From Sphaerotilus sulfidivorans (GTDB taxonomy: Bacteria > Pseudomonadota > Gammaproteobacteria > Burkholderiales > Burkholderiaceae_C), in NCBI RefSeq assembly GCF_013426975.1, contig NZ_JACCPY010000014.1:1-64000 (forward strand): 64,000 bases of DNA, written 5' to 3'. The notes beneath the pieces were generated by a model, which had not been told where the DNA came from, searched no databases, and saw only the letters and a program-made list of their open reading frames with translations. Position numbers and translations under genes: made by a program. Positions 9,627-18,025 of this stretch are shown here, in pieces; positions within the stretch are counted from its first letter, which is position 1; each line of letters starts with the position of its first letter.

Positions 9627-10094
9627 TCAGGAGGTCAGCACGAAGACCAGCGTGGTGTCGGGCGAGCTGCTGCTGCCCGGCATCTGCCGCACTCTCAGGC
9701 GATCGCCGGCGCCGGCCGCCTTCAGCCACTGCTCGTAGGCGCCCTCGAGCAGGGCGCCGGACCAGGCGCGCGCCGACACGCCGAAGGCCGCGTCCAGCGG
9801 CGCGCAGTGGTGGACGATGCGCAGCGCATCGCCGGTGTCCTGCAGTTCCACCCAGCCCCAGTCCATGTCGGACCAGAGCGCGTTCATCGCGGCCTCCAGG
9901 TCGGGCAGCAGCTCCAGCGCTGGAAGAGGGCGTTCGCGAGACATCGCGCCGCCGAGCCGGCGCATCAATGCGCGTGCGCCGTCCGGGCCGAGCCGCTCGG
10001 CCAGTTCCTGCCCGAGACAGAACAGGAAGGGTCGCCACTGGCGGGAACACTGGTGCTGCTGGTGATATTCGTGATCCGAGGTCGGGCGTTTCAT
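9627..10094 (-). CDS. bcsD: Cellulose synthase subunit BcsD
   Basis: A 155-residue protein matching the usual length of BcsD, the periplasmic octameric ring protein that helps pack glucan chains in type I cellulose systems. The visible pattern fits: an N-terminal segment with WRPFLFCLGQELAER, then MRRLGGAMSRE, LEAAMNALWSDMDWGWVEL and a C-terminal beta region. It is the first gene of the bcs operon. The start at 10094 (MKRPTSD) gives the expected length, although the ribosome-binding site is weak. No signal peptide is evident. The presence of bcsD with bcsP points to a type I operon making ordered cellulose fibrils. Confidence 0.8.
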   Translation of the reverse strand: MKRPTSDHEYHQQHQCSRQWRPFLFCLGQELAERLGPDGARALMRRLGGAMSRERPLPALELLPDLEAAMNALWSDMDWGWVELQDTGDALRIVHHCAPLDAAFGVSARAWSGALLEGAYEQWLKAAGAGDRLRVRQMPGSSSSPDTTLVFVLTS

Positions 10095-10376
10095 TGCCTG
10101 TAAAAGCTGGGAAAATTTATCAATTCTGCAGAAATGGCGCCTATTACCACTTATTCTGGGGATAGTAGCATGGCACTTCCTGGGGTATTGCAAGTTTTTT
10201 CTCTTCGTTGCGAGTTGTCGGCTTTCTGTTACTGATGGCATCGGATTTCTGTCGCACAAGTCATGAAGTCGATGGCTGGCTTTCCTCCTTTGGTGGGGAT
10301 CCTGCAAGGTGCGGGCTGGCGCCGCCCGGCGCTACCATCGGGTCCGGACATGCCTGTGGAGCCGTGGAGTCTGCCG
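10095..10376. promoter_or_regulatory. Divergent intergenic region between bcsD and response-regulator gene
   Basis: This 282-bp gap is clearly richer in A+T than its surroundings, especially 10100-10230, and must hold the promoters for the leftward bcs operon and the rightward regulator. On the minus strand a TTGCAA (about 10189-10194) and TACTAT (about 10163-10168) are visible, but the 20-nt spacing is long. On the plus strand TTGCGA near 10208 precedes TACTGA by about 16 nt. I could not find a convincing sigma-54 site or clear operator. Assignments are tentative. Confidence 0.35.
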
Positions 10377-11093
10377 ATGAAAGTGCTGCTGATCGATGAC
10401 CATCCGCTGATCCTGTCGGCGATGCAGAGCGTCATCCTGCAGATCGACCATGGCATCGAGGCGGTCACCGGCGAGTCCGCCGCCGAGTGCCGGGCGGTGC
10501 TGGCGAGGCGCCGCGACTTCGATCTGATCCTGCTCGACCTGCAGCTTGGCGATGCCGACGGCTTCGAGCTGCTGGCCGAGCTGCGCCGCGAGCATCCCGC
10601 GCTGCCGGTGATGGTGGTGTCGGCGTCCGAGCGGCCCGGCGATGCGTTGCGCGCGATCGATGCCGGCGCGATGGGCTTCGTGCCCAAGCGCTCCAGCAAC
10701 GAGCTGCTGCAGGACGCCGTGCACCTGGTGATGTCGGGCGGCATCTACATGCCCGAGCTCGTGCCCACCGACCGGGTCGAGCCGGGCCCGGTCCCGCCGC
10801 TGGCCGCGCCGGCTGGCGTGGCGGCGGCCGGACAGGCCTTGCGCCCCGGCGCGCGCGTCCGGACCGGCGGCTCGCTGGCCGATCTCGGGCTGACGCCGCG
10901 CCAGCGCCAGGTGATGCAGCTGCTGCTGCACGGCAAGTCGAACAAGCTGATCGCCCGGGACCTCGGCATTTCCGTCGAGACGGTCAAGGACCATGTGGCT
11001 GCGGTGCTGCGCAGCCTCGGGGTGACCTCGCGCACCCAGGCGGTGCTGGCCGTCGGCCTGATGAGCGATCTGTCCGAGGGCTCCCTGTCCTGA
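10377..11093 (+). CDS. LuxR/NarL-family response regulator
   Basis: Two-component transcription regulator of 238 residues. The receiver starts MKVLLIDDHPLILSAM (acidic pair DD), carries the phospho-acceptor in LILLDLQLGDADG and the conserved lysine in GFVPKRSS. After a Pro/Ala/Gly-rich linker of about 40 residues, the C-terminal helix-turn-helix LTPRQRQVMQLLLHGKSNKL...GISVETVKDHV is a typical GerE/LuxR domain. The ATG at 10377 begins the receiver domain; an in-frame extension to 10263 has no domain support. It lies 19 nt upstream of a histidine kinase, its likely partner, and is divergent from the bcs operon, so control of cellulose synthesis is possible but only inferred. Confidence 0.88.
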   Translation: MKVLLIDDHPLILSAMQSVILQIDHGIEAVTGESAAECRAVLARRRDFDLILLDLQLGDADGFELLAELRREHPALPVMVVSASERPGDALRAIDAGAMGFVPKRSSNELLQDAVHLVMSGGIYMPELVPTDRVEPGPVPPLAAPAGVAAAGQALRPGARVRTGGSLADLGLTPRQRQVMQLLLHGKSNKLIARDLGISVETVKDHVAAVLRSLGVTSRTQAVLAVGLMSDLSEGSLS

Positions 11094-11112
11094 TCCGCGG
11101 GGCGGGATCGGC

Positions 11113-12732
11113 ATGCTCATGTCCGCATCGATGCGCTCCTGCTCGCTGATGTCGCGGGTCGGTCGGCTGTGGCTGCCGGGGGTGCTGGCCTGGGGGCTGG
11201 CAACCGCCTGGCTGCTGCCGCGGGCGGATGATCCGCTGCGGCTGGCGCTGCTGGTGCCGATCGCGCTGCTGTGCCTGGGTTCGCCTGCCGTTTCGCTGGG
11301 CCGTGCCTGGCTCCAGGCCGGGCTGGCGGGTCTGCCGGTGCTGGCAGCGGTTCTGATGCCGCCGTTCGACGCGCGGCGGGCCTGGCTGGTGACGGTGCTG
11401 CTGCTGGGGTCGACGCTGCTCGGGCTGCATCACCGCCGGCTCTTCCTGACCCAGCAGGTGCTGCGCGACCGCACCGCGCTGCTGATGGCCGAGCTGGCGG
11501 CCGAGAAGGAGGCCGCCGAGGAGGCTCGGGCGGTGGCCGAGGCCGCGACCCGGGCGCGCACCAGCTTCTTCACCGCGGCCAGCCACGACCTGCGCCAGCC
11601 GCTGCATGCGCTGGTGCTGTTCACCAAGTCGCTGCAGCTGCGCAACCGCGACCCCGGTCTGGACGAGACGCTCGGCCAGCTGGCCGGCGCGATCGAGTCG
11701 CTCGATCATCTGTTCGACCGGCTGCTCGACCTGAGCAGCCTGGATGCCGGCGCGGTGAAGGTCGATGCACGTGCCTTTCATCTTCGCGAGGTCTATGCGC
11801 GGCTGAAGCCGCATTTCGAGCCGCAGGCCTTCGACAAGGGGCTGTCGCTGTCCTTCCGGGGCGGGCGCCATGCGGCGCTGGCCGATCCGGTGCTGGTCGA
11901 GCGCATCCTGCGCAATCTGCTGTCGAACGCGATCCGCTTCACCGAGGATGGCGGAGTGCTGGTGAGCTGTCGCTCGCGCCCCGAGGGGCTGCTGCTGCAG
12001 GTCTGGGATTCCGGGCCCGGCATCGATGACGCGCAGCTGCCACGCATCTTCGACGAGTACTACCAGGTCGGGCCGGGTGAGGGCGATGCGGTGGCCGAGG
12101 AGCCTGTGCCGCGCCGCGGCCGCGGGCTGGGACTGGCGATCGTGCGCCGGCTGGCGCTGCTGATGGCGCTGCCGCTGCGGGTGGACTCGCGGCCCGGCCA
12201 TGGCACGGTCTTCACGCTGCAGCTGCCGGTGGCCAGCGCCGCGCAGATCGAGGCCGCGAGCCGGATGCCGCCTGCGCCGATGCGCACCCTGCCGACGCTG
12301 CAGGGCATTCATGTGGTGTGCATCGGCGAGGCGGCTGCCGCCGAGCAGGGTGCCGCTGGCCTGCTGCGCGGCTGGGGTGCCAGCGTCAGTGCCTTCGCAT
12401 CGGCGACCGGACTGGCCGCCTGGGCCGCGGTGCAGCCCCGGGTGCCGGCGCTGCTGATCGCTGACGCCCGGCTGTCGAGCGGAGCGGACGGCCTGGCGCC
12501 GGTGGGGCTGCTGCGCCGCATCTTCGGTCAGACGGTCCCTGCGGTGCTGCTGCTGCACCAGCTGCCTGCGGGCGATCCGACCGGCTCGACCTTCACCCCG
12601 CACGAGCCCGATGTGCATGCCCTGCCGCATCCGGTGACGCCGAACCGGCTGCGCGCGATGGTGGGCGCCAAGCTCGGACCGCGCCCGGCGGCCACGCCGG
12701 CCGGCACCGTACAATCCCGCTCCCCGACCTGA
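11113..12732 (+). CDS. Hybrid sensor histidine kinase with degenerate C-terminal receiver
   Basis: A 539-residue membrane kinase. Four hydrophobic segments at about residues 18-100 are followed by a helical linker (ELAAEKEAAEEARAVAEAA), an H-box ASHDLRQPLHAL, an N-box NLLSNAIRFTEDGG and G-boxes WDSGPGIDD and GRGLGLAIV. The C-terminal 120 residues resemble a receiver: IADARL places an Asp where the phospho-acceptor lies. The N-terminal acidic pair is missing (VVCIGEAA) and the usual Lys-Pro is His-Pro (LPHPVTPNRLR). It probably works with the adjacent regulator. ATGs at 11113, 11119 and 11131 are all possible starts; the longest is given. The last codons contain TACAAT (12710-12715), a likely promoter element for ilvE. 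Confidence 0.85.
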   Translation: MLMSASMRSCSLMSRVGRLWLPGVLAWGLATAWLLPRADDPLRLALLVPIALLCLGSPAVSLGRAWLQAGLAGLPVLAAVLMPPFDARRAWLVTVLLLGSTLLGLHHRRLFLTQQVLRDRTALLMAELAAEKEAAEEARAVAEAATRARTSFFTAASHDLRQPLHALVLFTKSLQLRNRDPGLDETLGQLAGAIESLDHLFDRLLDLSSLDAGAVKVDARAFHLREVYARLKPHFEPQAFDKGLSLSFRGGRHAALADPVLVERILRNLLSNAIRFTEDGGVLVSCRSRPEGLLLQVWDSGPGIDDAQLPRIFDEYYQVGPGEGDAVAEEPVPRRGRGLGLAIVRRLALLMALPLRVDSRPGHGTVFTLQLPVASAAQIEAASRMPPAPMRTLPTLQGIHVVCIGEAAAAEQGAAGLLRGWGASVSAFASATGLAAWAAVQPRVPALLIADARLSSGADGLAPVGLLRRIFGQTVPAVLLLHQLPAGDPTGSTFTPHEPDVHALPHPVTPNRLRAMVGAKLGPRPAATPAGTVQSRSPT

Positions 12733-12762
12733 AGCTGAAGCGACCGAGAAGGCAAGAGAACC

Positions 12763-13692
12763 ATGTCGATGCACGACCGAGACGGAAAGATCTGGATGGA
12801 TGGTCAGATGGTGGACTGGCGCGATGCCAAGATCCATGTGCTGACCCACACGCTGCACTACGGCTGCGGCGCCTTCGAGGGCGTGCGCGCCTACGAGACC
12901 GTGAACGGCACGGCGATCTTCCGCCTGCGCGAGCACACCGAGCGCCTGTTCAACTCGGCCAAGATCCTGCGGATGAAGATTCCCTTCACGATCGAGCAGG
13001 TCGAGGAGGCGCAGAAGGCGGTCGTGCGCGACAACAATCTGGCCAGCGGCTACCTGCGCCCGCTGACCTGGGTCGGCTCCGAGAAGCTGGGCGTCAGCGC
13101 CAAGAACAACACCATCCACCTGATGGTCGCGGCCTGGCCCTGGGGCGCCTACCTGGGCGAAGAGGGCCTGAAGCGCGGCATCCGCGTCAAGACCTCCAGC
13201 TACACCCGCCACCACGTCAACATCACGATGACGCAGGCCAAGGCGGTCAGCAACTACACCAACTCGATCCTGGCCAACGCCGAAGCCACCGACGACGGCT
13301 ACGACGAGGCGCTGCTGCTCGACGCCAGCGGCTTCGTGTCCGAGGGCGCCGGCGAGAACATCTTCATCGTGAAGAACGGCGTGATCTACACGCCCGACCT
13401 GTCGGCGGGCGCGCTCAACGGCATCACCCGCAACACCATCTTCCACATCGCCAAGGATCTGGGCCTGGAGATCGTGCAGAAGCGCATCACCCGCGACGAG
13501 GTCTACATCGCCGACGAGGCCTTCTTCACCGGCACCGCCGCCGAGGTCACGCCGATCCGCGAGCTCGACCGCATCGAGATCGGCATCGGCTCGCGCGGCC
13601 CGATCACCGAGAAGATCCAGTCGGCCTTCTTCGACATCGTCGGCGGCCGCAATCCGAAGTACGCGCACTGGCTGACGCCGGTGAACGGCTGA
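12763..13692 (+). CDS. ilvE: Branched-chain amino acid aminotransferase
   Basis: PLP-dependent class IV aminotransferase that performs the last step of leucine, isoleucine and valine synthesis (2-oxo acid plus glutamate). The 309-residue protein has the normal family length. It shows the conserved N-terminal THTLHYGCGAFEGVRAYE, the PLP lysine region MTQAKAVSNYTNSI, the DEALLLDASGFVSEGAGENIF signature and a C-terminal FFTGTAAEVTPI motif. It begins 30 nt after the kinase gene, preceded by GAGAAGG-like purines. In Burkholderiales it is typically followed by the zinc-finger gene and waaF, as here. Confidence 0.95.
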   Translation: MSMHDRDGKIWMDGQMVDWRDAKIHVLTHTLHYGCGAFEGVRAYETVNGTAIFRLREHTERLFNSAKILRMKIPFTIEQVEEAQKAVVRDNNLASGYLRPLTWVGSEKLGVSAKNNTIHLMVAAWPWGAYLGEEGLKRGIRVKTSSYTRHHVNITMTQAKAVSNYTNSILANAEATDDGYDEALLLDASGFVSEGAGENIFIVKNGVIYTPDLSAGALNGITRNTIFHIAKDLGLEIVQKRITRDEVYIADEAFFTGTAAEVTPIRELDRIEIGIGSRGPITEKIQSAFFDIVGGRNPKYAHWLTPVNG

Positions 13693-13729
13693 TTTCCTGA
13701 TCCATCAAGGCATCGAAGGAGTGATCGAG

Positions 13730-13936
13730 ATGAGCGACAAGAAAGACGTCGTCGAGGTGCTGGCCTCGGACCTGCAGGGCCCGGGCGTGGTCTTCTGCCC
13801 GAATCCGAAGATGACGCTGTGGAACCAGCATCCGAAGGTCTACATCGACCTGTCGCACGGCGGCGAAGGCAAGTGCCCGTACTGCGGCACCGTCTATCGC
13901 CTGAAGGCCGGCGAGAAGATGCCGTCCCACCACTGA
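13730..13936 (+). CDS. Small zinc-finger (zf-CHCC type) protein
   Basis: A 68-residue protein of the short zinc-finger family commonly found between ilvE and waaF in Burkholderiales. Candidate metal ligands are Cys in FCPNP, His in DLSHGG and the C-P-Y-C pair in KCPYCGTVYRL. The family resembles the small zinc-binding subunit NDUFS6/NUMM of respiratory complex I, but whether this bacterial version joins complex I is not established. An upstream in-frame GTG at 13721 exists; the ATG at 13730 was chosen because GAAGGAG at 13715-13721 is then correctly spaced. Confidence 0.85.
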   Translation: MSDKKDVVEVLASDLQGPGVVFCPNPKMTLWNQHPKVYIDLSHGGEGKCPYCGTVYRLKAGEKMPSHH

Positions 13937-13949
13937 ACCGGCTGCTGCC

Positions 13950-15023
13950 TTGACGACGCGCTCGCTGGTCGTCGCGCCGCAGTGGATCGGCGACGCGGTG
14001 ATGAGCCAGCCGCTGCTGGCGGCGCTGGCCGCGCGCGGCGAGACGCTCGCGGTGGCGGCGCTGCCCTGGGTCGCGCCGGTCTACCGCGCGATGCCGGAGG
14101 TCGCCGAGGTGTTCGACCTGCCGTTCGCGCATGGCCGGCTCGACCTGAAGGCGCGCTGGCGGCTCGGCCGCGGCTGGGCCGGGCGCTTCGAGCGGGCCTA
14201 TGTGCTGCCGAATTCGATCAAGGCGGCGCTGCTGCCCTGGTTTGCTGGCATCTCTGAGCGCATCGGCTACCAGGGCGAGGGCCGGCCGCTGCTGCTGAAC
14301 CGGCGCCGCCCGAATCCGGCCGAGGCGCGCCCGCCGATGGTCGCGTTCTACGCCGCGCTGGCCGAGGCGCCGGACGCGCCGGCTCCGGCGCGCGACGCGG
14401 TGGCGGACCCGGTGCTGCATCTGCCGCCCGAGCGGGTGCGCAAGGTGCTGACCGGCCTGGGCCTGTCGCGCCGCGGCTACTGGGCGATGGCGCCGGGCGC
14501 TGAATACGGCCCGGCCAAGTGCTGGCCGGCCTCGCACTACGCCGCGCTGGCGCGCACGCTGCACCAGCAGTCCGGCCAGCCGGTGGTGCTGCTGGGCTCC
14601 GGCAAGGAGGCGGCGATGGCGCAGGGCATCGCCGACGAGGCCGGCTCCGGCGTGCAGGTGCTGGCCGGGCGCACCACGCTCGACGAGGCGATGGCGCTGG
14701 TGGCCGGCGCACGCGGCCTGGTCAGCAACGATTCCGGCCTGATGCATGTCGGCGCCGCCTTCGGCCTGCCGCAGGTGGCCGTCTTCGGCTCGACCAGCCC
14801 GGAGCACACCCCGCCGCTGAACACGCGCGCCGAGGTGATCTGGCTGCGCGACGAGCTGGGCCTGGACTGCGCGCCGTGCTTCCAGCGCGTCTGCCCGCTC
14901 GGCCACACCCGCTGCCTGGCCGAGGTCGCGCCGCCGCGGGTCGAGACCGCGCTGCTGCAGCGCGTCGCGGCGGCCGAGCGCGAGCTCGACCATCCGGTCG
15001 CCGGACTGCGGGTGGTGCGCTGA
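13950..15023 (+). CDS. waaF: ADP-heptose:LPS heptosyltransferase II
   Basis: Glycosyltransferase family 9 enzyme that adds the second L-glycero-D-manno-heptose to the inner core of lipopolysaccharide on the cytoplasmic face of the inner membrane. The 357-residue product begins SLVVAPQWIGDAVMSQPLL and contains APGAEYGPAKCWP and LVSNDSGLMHVGAAFGLPQVAVFGSTSPEHTPP, both highly characteristic of WaaF. The start is a TTG at 13950, 13 nt after the zinc-finger gene; no ATG fits before the conserved N terminus, so the TTG is likely but unproven. Confidence 0.93.
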   Translation: MTTRSLVVAPQWIGDAVMSQPLLAALAARGETLAVAALPWVAPVYRAMPEVAEVFDLPFAHGRLDLKARWRLGRGWAGRFERAYVLPNSIKAALLPWFAGISERIGYQGEGRPLLLNRRRPNPAEARPPMVAFYAALAEAPDAPAPARDAVADPVLHLPPERVRKVLTGLGLSRRGYWAMAPGAEYGPAKCWPASHYAALARTLHQQSGQPVVLLGSGKEAAMAQGIADEAGSGVQVLAGRTTLDEAMALVAGARGLVSNDSGLMHVGAAFGLPQVAVFGSTSPEHTPPLNTRAEVIWLRDELGLDCAPCFQRVCPLGHTRCLAEVAPPRVETALLQRVAAAERELDHPVAGLRVVR

Positions 15024-15066
15024 CGCGCGTGCAAGGGGGCTGAAGCGGCGCTGCAGCATTGCTGCG

Positions 15067-15072
15067 TAGAAT
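15067..15072 (+). promoter_or_regulatory. Putative -10 element (TAGAAT) close to the purU start
   Basis: TAGAAT ends 10 nt before the purU ATG at 15083, so a transcript starting 6-8 nt downstream would have almost no leader. The same spacing is seen before the ABC ATPase gene (TACAAT 22058-22063, ATG 22073) and bolA (TACAAT 23813-23818, ATG 23829). No good -35 box is visible here. Confidence 0.4.
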
Positions 15073-15082
15073 CCGCGCCATC

Positions 15083-15967
15083 ATGCCGATGACCCGCGAA
15101 TTCGTTCTCACCCTCTCGTGTCCCGATGCCAAGGGCATCGTGCACGCCGTCTCCGGCCTGCTGTTCCAGGCGGGCTGCAACATCATCGACTCGCAGCAGT
15201 TCGGCGACGTCCTCGGCGAGGATGCGACCGGCCTGTTCTTCATGCGGGTCCATTTCGAGGCGCCGGACCACCTGGCCGATGCCGGCACGCTCGACCGCCT
15301 GTTCGGCCATGTGCGCCAGCAGTACGCGATGAGCGCACAGGTGCGCAGTCTGGCGCGCCGCCCGCGCCTGATGCTGCTGGTCAGCAAGCACGGCCACTGC
15401 CTGAACGACCTGCTGTTCCGCTGGAAGAGCGGCCAGCTGCCGGTCGACATTCCGGCCATCGTCTCCAACCACCCCGACTTCGCCGAGCTGGCCGCCAGCT
15501 ATGGCATTCCCTTCCACCACCTGCCGCTGCCCACTGGCAGCAGCGCCGCGGTCAAGCGCGAGCAGGAGCAGCGCATCGAGGCGCTGTTCACCGAACTCGA
15601 CATCGATCTGGTGGTGCTGGCGCGCTACATGCAGATCCTCAGCACCGAGCTGTGCCAGTTCCTGCAGGGCCGCGCGATCAACATCCACCACAGCTTCCTG
15701 CCGAGCTTCAAGGGCGCCAAGCCCTACTACCAGGCGCATGAGCGCGGCGTGAAGCTGATCGGCGCGACCGCGCACTATGTGACCGCCGACCTCGACGAGG
15801 GCCCGATCATCGAGCAGGACGTCGAGCGGGTCGACCACACGCTGAGCCCGGAGGACTTCACCGCGGTCGGCCGCGACGTGGAGTGCGTGGTGCTGGCGCG
15901 CGCGGTGCGCTGGCATGTCGAGCACCGGGTGCTGCTCAACGGTCGCAAGACCGTGGTCTTCCGCTGA
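15083..15967 (+). CDS. purU: Formyltetrahydrofolate deformylase
   Basis: Hydrolyses 10-formyl-THF to formate and THF, feeding PurT and balancing one-carbon units. The 294-residue protein has an N-terminal ACT domain (EFVLTLSCPDAKGIVHAVSG...) and a C-terminal formyltransferase-like domain. The latter has SNHPDFAELAASYGIPFHHLP, VLARYMQILS, INIHHSFLPSFKGAKPY and GATAHYVTADLDEGPIIEQ, which contain the catalytic Asn, His and Asp of the fold. The ATG at 15083 starts just before the ACT domain and 11 nt after a TAGAAT -10-like element; an upstream in-frame start at 15059 would add only an unconserved octapeptide. Confidence 0.95.
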   Translation: MPMTREFVLTLSCPDAKGIVHAVSGLLFQAGCNIIDSQQFGDVLGEDATGLFFMRVHFEAPDHLADAGTLDRLFGHVRQQYAMSAQVRSLARRPRLMLLVSKHGHCLNDLLFRWKSGQLPVDIPAIVSNHPDFAELAASYGIPFHHLPLPTGSSAAVKREQEQRIEALFTELDIDLVVLARYMQILSTELCQFLQGRAINIHHSFLPSFKGAKPYYQAHERGVKLIGATAHYVTADLDEGPIIEQDVERVDHTLSPEDFTAVGRDVECVVLARAVRWHVEHRVLLNGRKTVVFR

Positions 15968-15988
15968 CGCCGACACGAGGAGCCCCCG

Positions 15989-16435
15989 ATGCCCGCCAGG
16001 CCGCCCAAGGTCGCGCTGATGACCACGCCCGACGAGACCGAGGCCCAGTTCTACGAGGCGCTGCAGCGCGGTGATCTCGACCGGGTGATGGCGGTCTGGG
16101 CCGATGACGACGACATCGCCTGCATCCATCCATCGGGCCCGCGCCTGCTCGGGCTGCATGCGATCCGTGCCGGCTACGAGTCGCTGCTGCAGGGCGGCGG
16201 GCTGAATCTGCGCATCGCGCAGGTGCGCCGGCTGGTGGTCGGCAACAGCGCCGTCCACCATGTGCTGGAGGAGCTGCGGGTCGAGACGCCTGAAGGCACG
16301 CAGAGCGCCTGGGTGCTGGCCACGCATGTGTTCGTCAAGACGCCGCAGGGCTGGCGTCTGCTGGTGCACCATGCCAGCCCGGGCAGCGCAGGCGCGGTGC
16401 AGGAAGTCGGCGACGAGCCCTCGATGCTGCATTGA
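15989..16435 (+). CDS. NTF2/SnoaL-like protein
   Basis: A 148-residue protein of the nuclear-transport-factor-2 superfamily in its SnoaL/DUF4440-like form. It shows an N-terminal helix with EAQFYEALQRGDLDRVMAVW, DDIACIHPSGPRLLG, a central VHHVLEELRV strand and the closing WRLLVHHASP. Such cone-shaped folds bind small ligands or act as small hydrolases or isomerases; no specific reaction can be assigned. AGGAG at 15978-15982 supports the ATG at 15989. The gene lies 21 nt after purU and its stop overlaps the next gene's TTG start, suggesting one transcript. Confidence 0.8.
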   Translation: MPARPPKVALMTTPDETEAQFYEALQRGDLDRVMAVWADDDDIACIHPSGPRLLGLHAIRAGYESLLQGGGLNLRIAQVRRLVVGNSAVHHVLEELRVETPEGTQSAWVLATHVFVKTPQGWRLLVHHASPGSAGAVQEVGDEPSMLH

Positions 16436-17493
16436 GCGCGGCCACCGCTTCCACCGCTTCTCCGGGGCCGCTGCCGCCGGCACCGGCCTGGCTGCCTGGC
16501 GGGCAGCTGCAGACGATCTGGCCGGCGCTGTTCTCGCGCCGCCATGCGCCGGGCCGTGCACCCGTCTGGGCGCGTGAGCGCTGGGCCACGCCGGACGGCG
16601 ACTTCATCGACGTCGACCGGCTGCAGCCGCGCCAGAACCCGGCGCCGGGCCCGCAGGCGCCGCTGCTGGTGATCTTCCACGGCCTGGAGGGCTCCTCGTC
16701 CAGCCACTACGCGCAGGCCTTCGCCGAGCGTGCCGAGCAGCTGGGCTGGGCCTGCGCGCTGCCGCATTTCCGCGGCTGCTCCGGCGAGCTCAACCGGGCG
16801 CCGCGCGCCTACCACTCCGGCGACTTCGAGGAGATCGGCTGGATGCTGGCGCGGCTGACGCAGGGGCGCGAGGGGCCGGTGCATGCGGTCGGCGTCTCGC
16901 TGGGCGGCAACGCGCTGCTGCGCTGGGCGCAGGAAAGCGGCGAGCAGGCGGCACGCCAGCTGCGCTCGATCGCCGCGATCTGCGCGCCGCTGGATCTCGC
17001 GGCCGCCGGCGACGCGATCGGCCGGGGCCTGAACCGGCGCATCTACACGCCGATGTTCCTGCGCACGATGAAGCCCAAGGCGCTGGCCAAGCTGGCGCAG
17101 CATCCGGGCCTGTTCGATGCCGCGCGGCTGCGCGCGGCACGCGACCTGCGCGAGTTCGACGATGTCTTCACCGGCCCGCTGCACGGCTTTGCCGGCGTCG
17201 ACGACTACTGGCGGCGCGCCTCGAGCCGCCACCGGCTGGCCGAGATCCGCGTGCCGGCGCTGGTGATCAATCCGCTCAACGACCCGTTCGTGCCGGCCGG
17301 CAGCCTGCCGGCGCCGCATGAGGCCGGCCGTGCGGTCGAGCTGTGGCAGCCGGCGCACGGCGGCCATGTCGGCTTCGCCAGCGGCGCCTGGCCGGGCGAG
17401 GTGCGCACGCTGCCGCAGCGGGTCTGCGACTGGCTGCAGGGGCGCGACATGGGCCTGCGCGCGGATCTGAGGCAAGATCCGCTGCATGGATGA
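16432..17493 (+). CDS. YheT-type alpha/beta-hydrolase
   Basis: A 353-residue alpha/beta-hydrolase of the YheT/ABHD1-3 group. Recognisable elements are GGQLQTIWPALFSR near the N terminus, LLVIFHGLEGSSSSHYAQAF (oxyanion region), PHFRGCSGELNRAPRAYHSGD, the nucleophile elbow VGVSLGGNALLRW with catalytic serine, and a late PAHGGHVGFASG histidine. Natural substrates of this group are poorly defined; lipid or ester hydrolysis is likely. The TTG at 16432 overlaps the upstream stop codon; no better start precedes the conserved region. The 3' end overlaps the next gene by 8 nt. Confidence 0.85.
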   Translation: MSAATASTASPGPLPPAPAWLPGGQLQTIWPALFSRRHAPGRAPVWARERWATPDGDFIDVDRLQPRQNPAPGPQAPLLVIFHGLEGSSSSHYAQAFAERAEQLGWACALPHFRGCSGELNRAPRAYHSGDFEEIGWMLARLTQGREGPVHAVGVSLGGNALLRWAQESGEQAARQLRSIAAICAPLDLAAAGDAIGRGLNRRIYTPMFLRTMKPKALAKLAQHPGLFDAARLRAARDLREFDDVFTGPLHGFAGVDDYWRRASSRHRLAEIRVPALVINPLNDPFVPAGSLPAPHEAGRAVELWQPAHGGHVGFASGAWPGEVRTLPQRVCDWLQGRDMGLRADLRQDPLHG

Positions 17494-18025
17494 GATCGTC
17501 AAAGCGGCCCTGCGCAAGTGGCCGAACGTTCCCGCCTGCCGGGGCTGGCTGGCGCTCGATGCGCGTGGCGACTGGTACATGCGCGACGACCGCACGCAGG
17601 CGGCCGGGCCCTTTCCGCAGTCCAGGGGCAGCCGGGTGGTGCACGACAAGCTGCGCGAGTTCATCGGCCGCAACTACGAGGTCGATGCGTCCGGGTGCTG
17701 GTATTTCCAGAACGGTCCGCAGCAGGTCTTCGTCGAGCTGGAGATCGCGCCCTGGGTGCTGCGGCTGCGGCGCGATGCGGCCGGGGCGCTGCATGTCGAG
17801 ACCCACACCGGCCGGCCGCTCGAGGCCGACGCCGTGCGCGCGGCACTGGTCGACGAGCAGGGGCGGCTTTTCCTCGACACCATGATCGGCCTGGGCCTGG
17901 TCGCCTCCGCCGACATGGACCTGGCGGCCGACGAGGTGCTGGCCGGGCGCTGGCAGCCCGAGGAGGTGGCCTCCGTCACGCTGCCGGCACGCTGCGGCCA
18001 TGTGCTGAGCCCGGCACGGGCATGA
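17486..18025 (+). CDS. Conserved betaproteobacterial protein of unknown function
   Basis: A 179-residue soluble protein starting MDEIVKAALRKWPNVP, with CRGWLALDARGDWYMRD, HDKLREFIGRNYEVD and GCWYFQNGPQQVFVELE. I recognise the type from many Burkholderiales genomes (annotated, as I recall, as DUF2946-like), always about 180 residues. Function is unknown. Its start overlaps the YheT-type hydrolase gene by 8 nt, and its stop codon abuts the terminator of the convergent cytochrome gene. No signal peptide or membrane helix is visible. Confidence 0.75.
   Translation: MDEIVKAALRKWPNVPACRGWLALDARGDWYMRDDRTQAAGPFPQSRGSRVVHDKLREFIGRNYEVDASGCWYFQNGPQQVFVELEIAPWVLRLRRDAAGALHVETHTGRPLEADAVRAALVDEQGRLFLDTMIGLGLVASADMDLAADEVLAGRWQPEEVASVTLPARCGHVLSPARA

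Noticed and set aside
10168-10191. Possible sigma-54 promoter (TGGCAC...TTGCA) upstream of the response regulator
   Set aside because: The two elements are 11 nt apart instead of 5, so the GG and GC dinucleotides are not in the required spacing.
10984-13668. Long minus-strand frame opposite the kinase and ilvE
   Set aside because: It crosses two convincing genes and the gap between them, and encodes low-complexity Gln/Arg/His-rich sequence.
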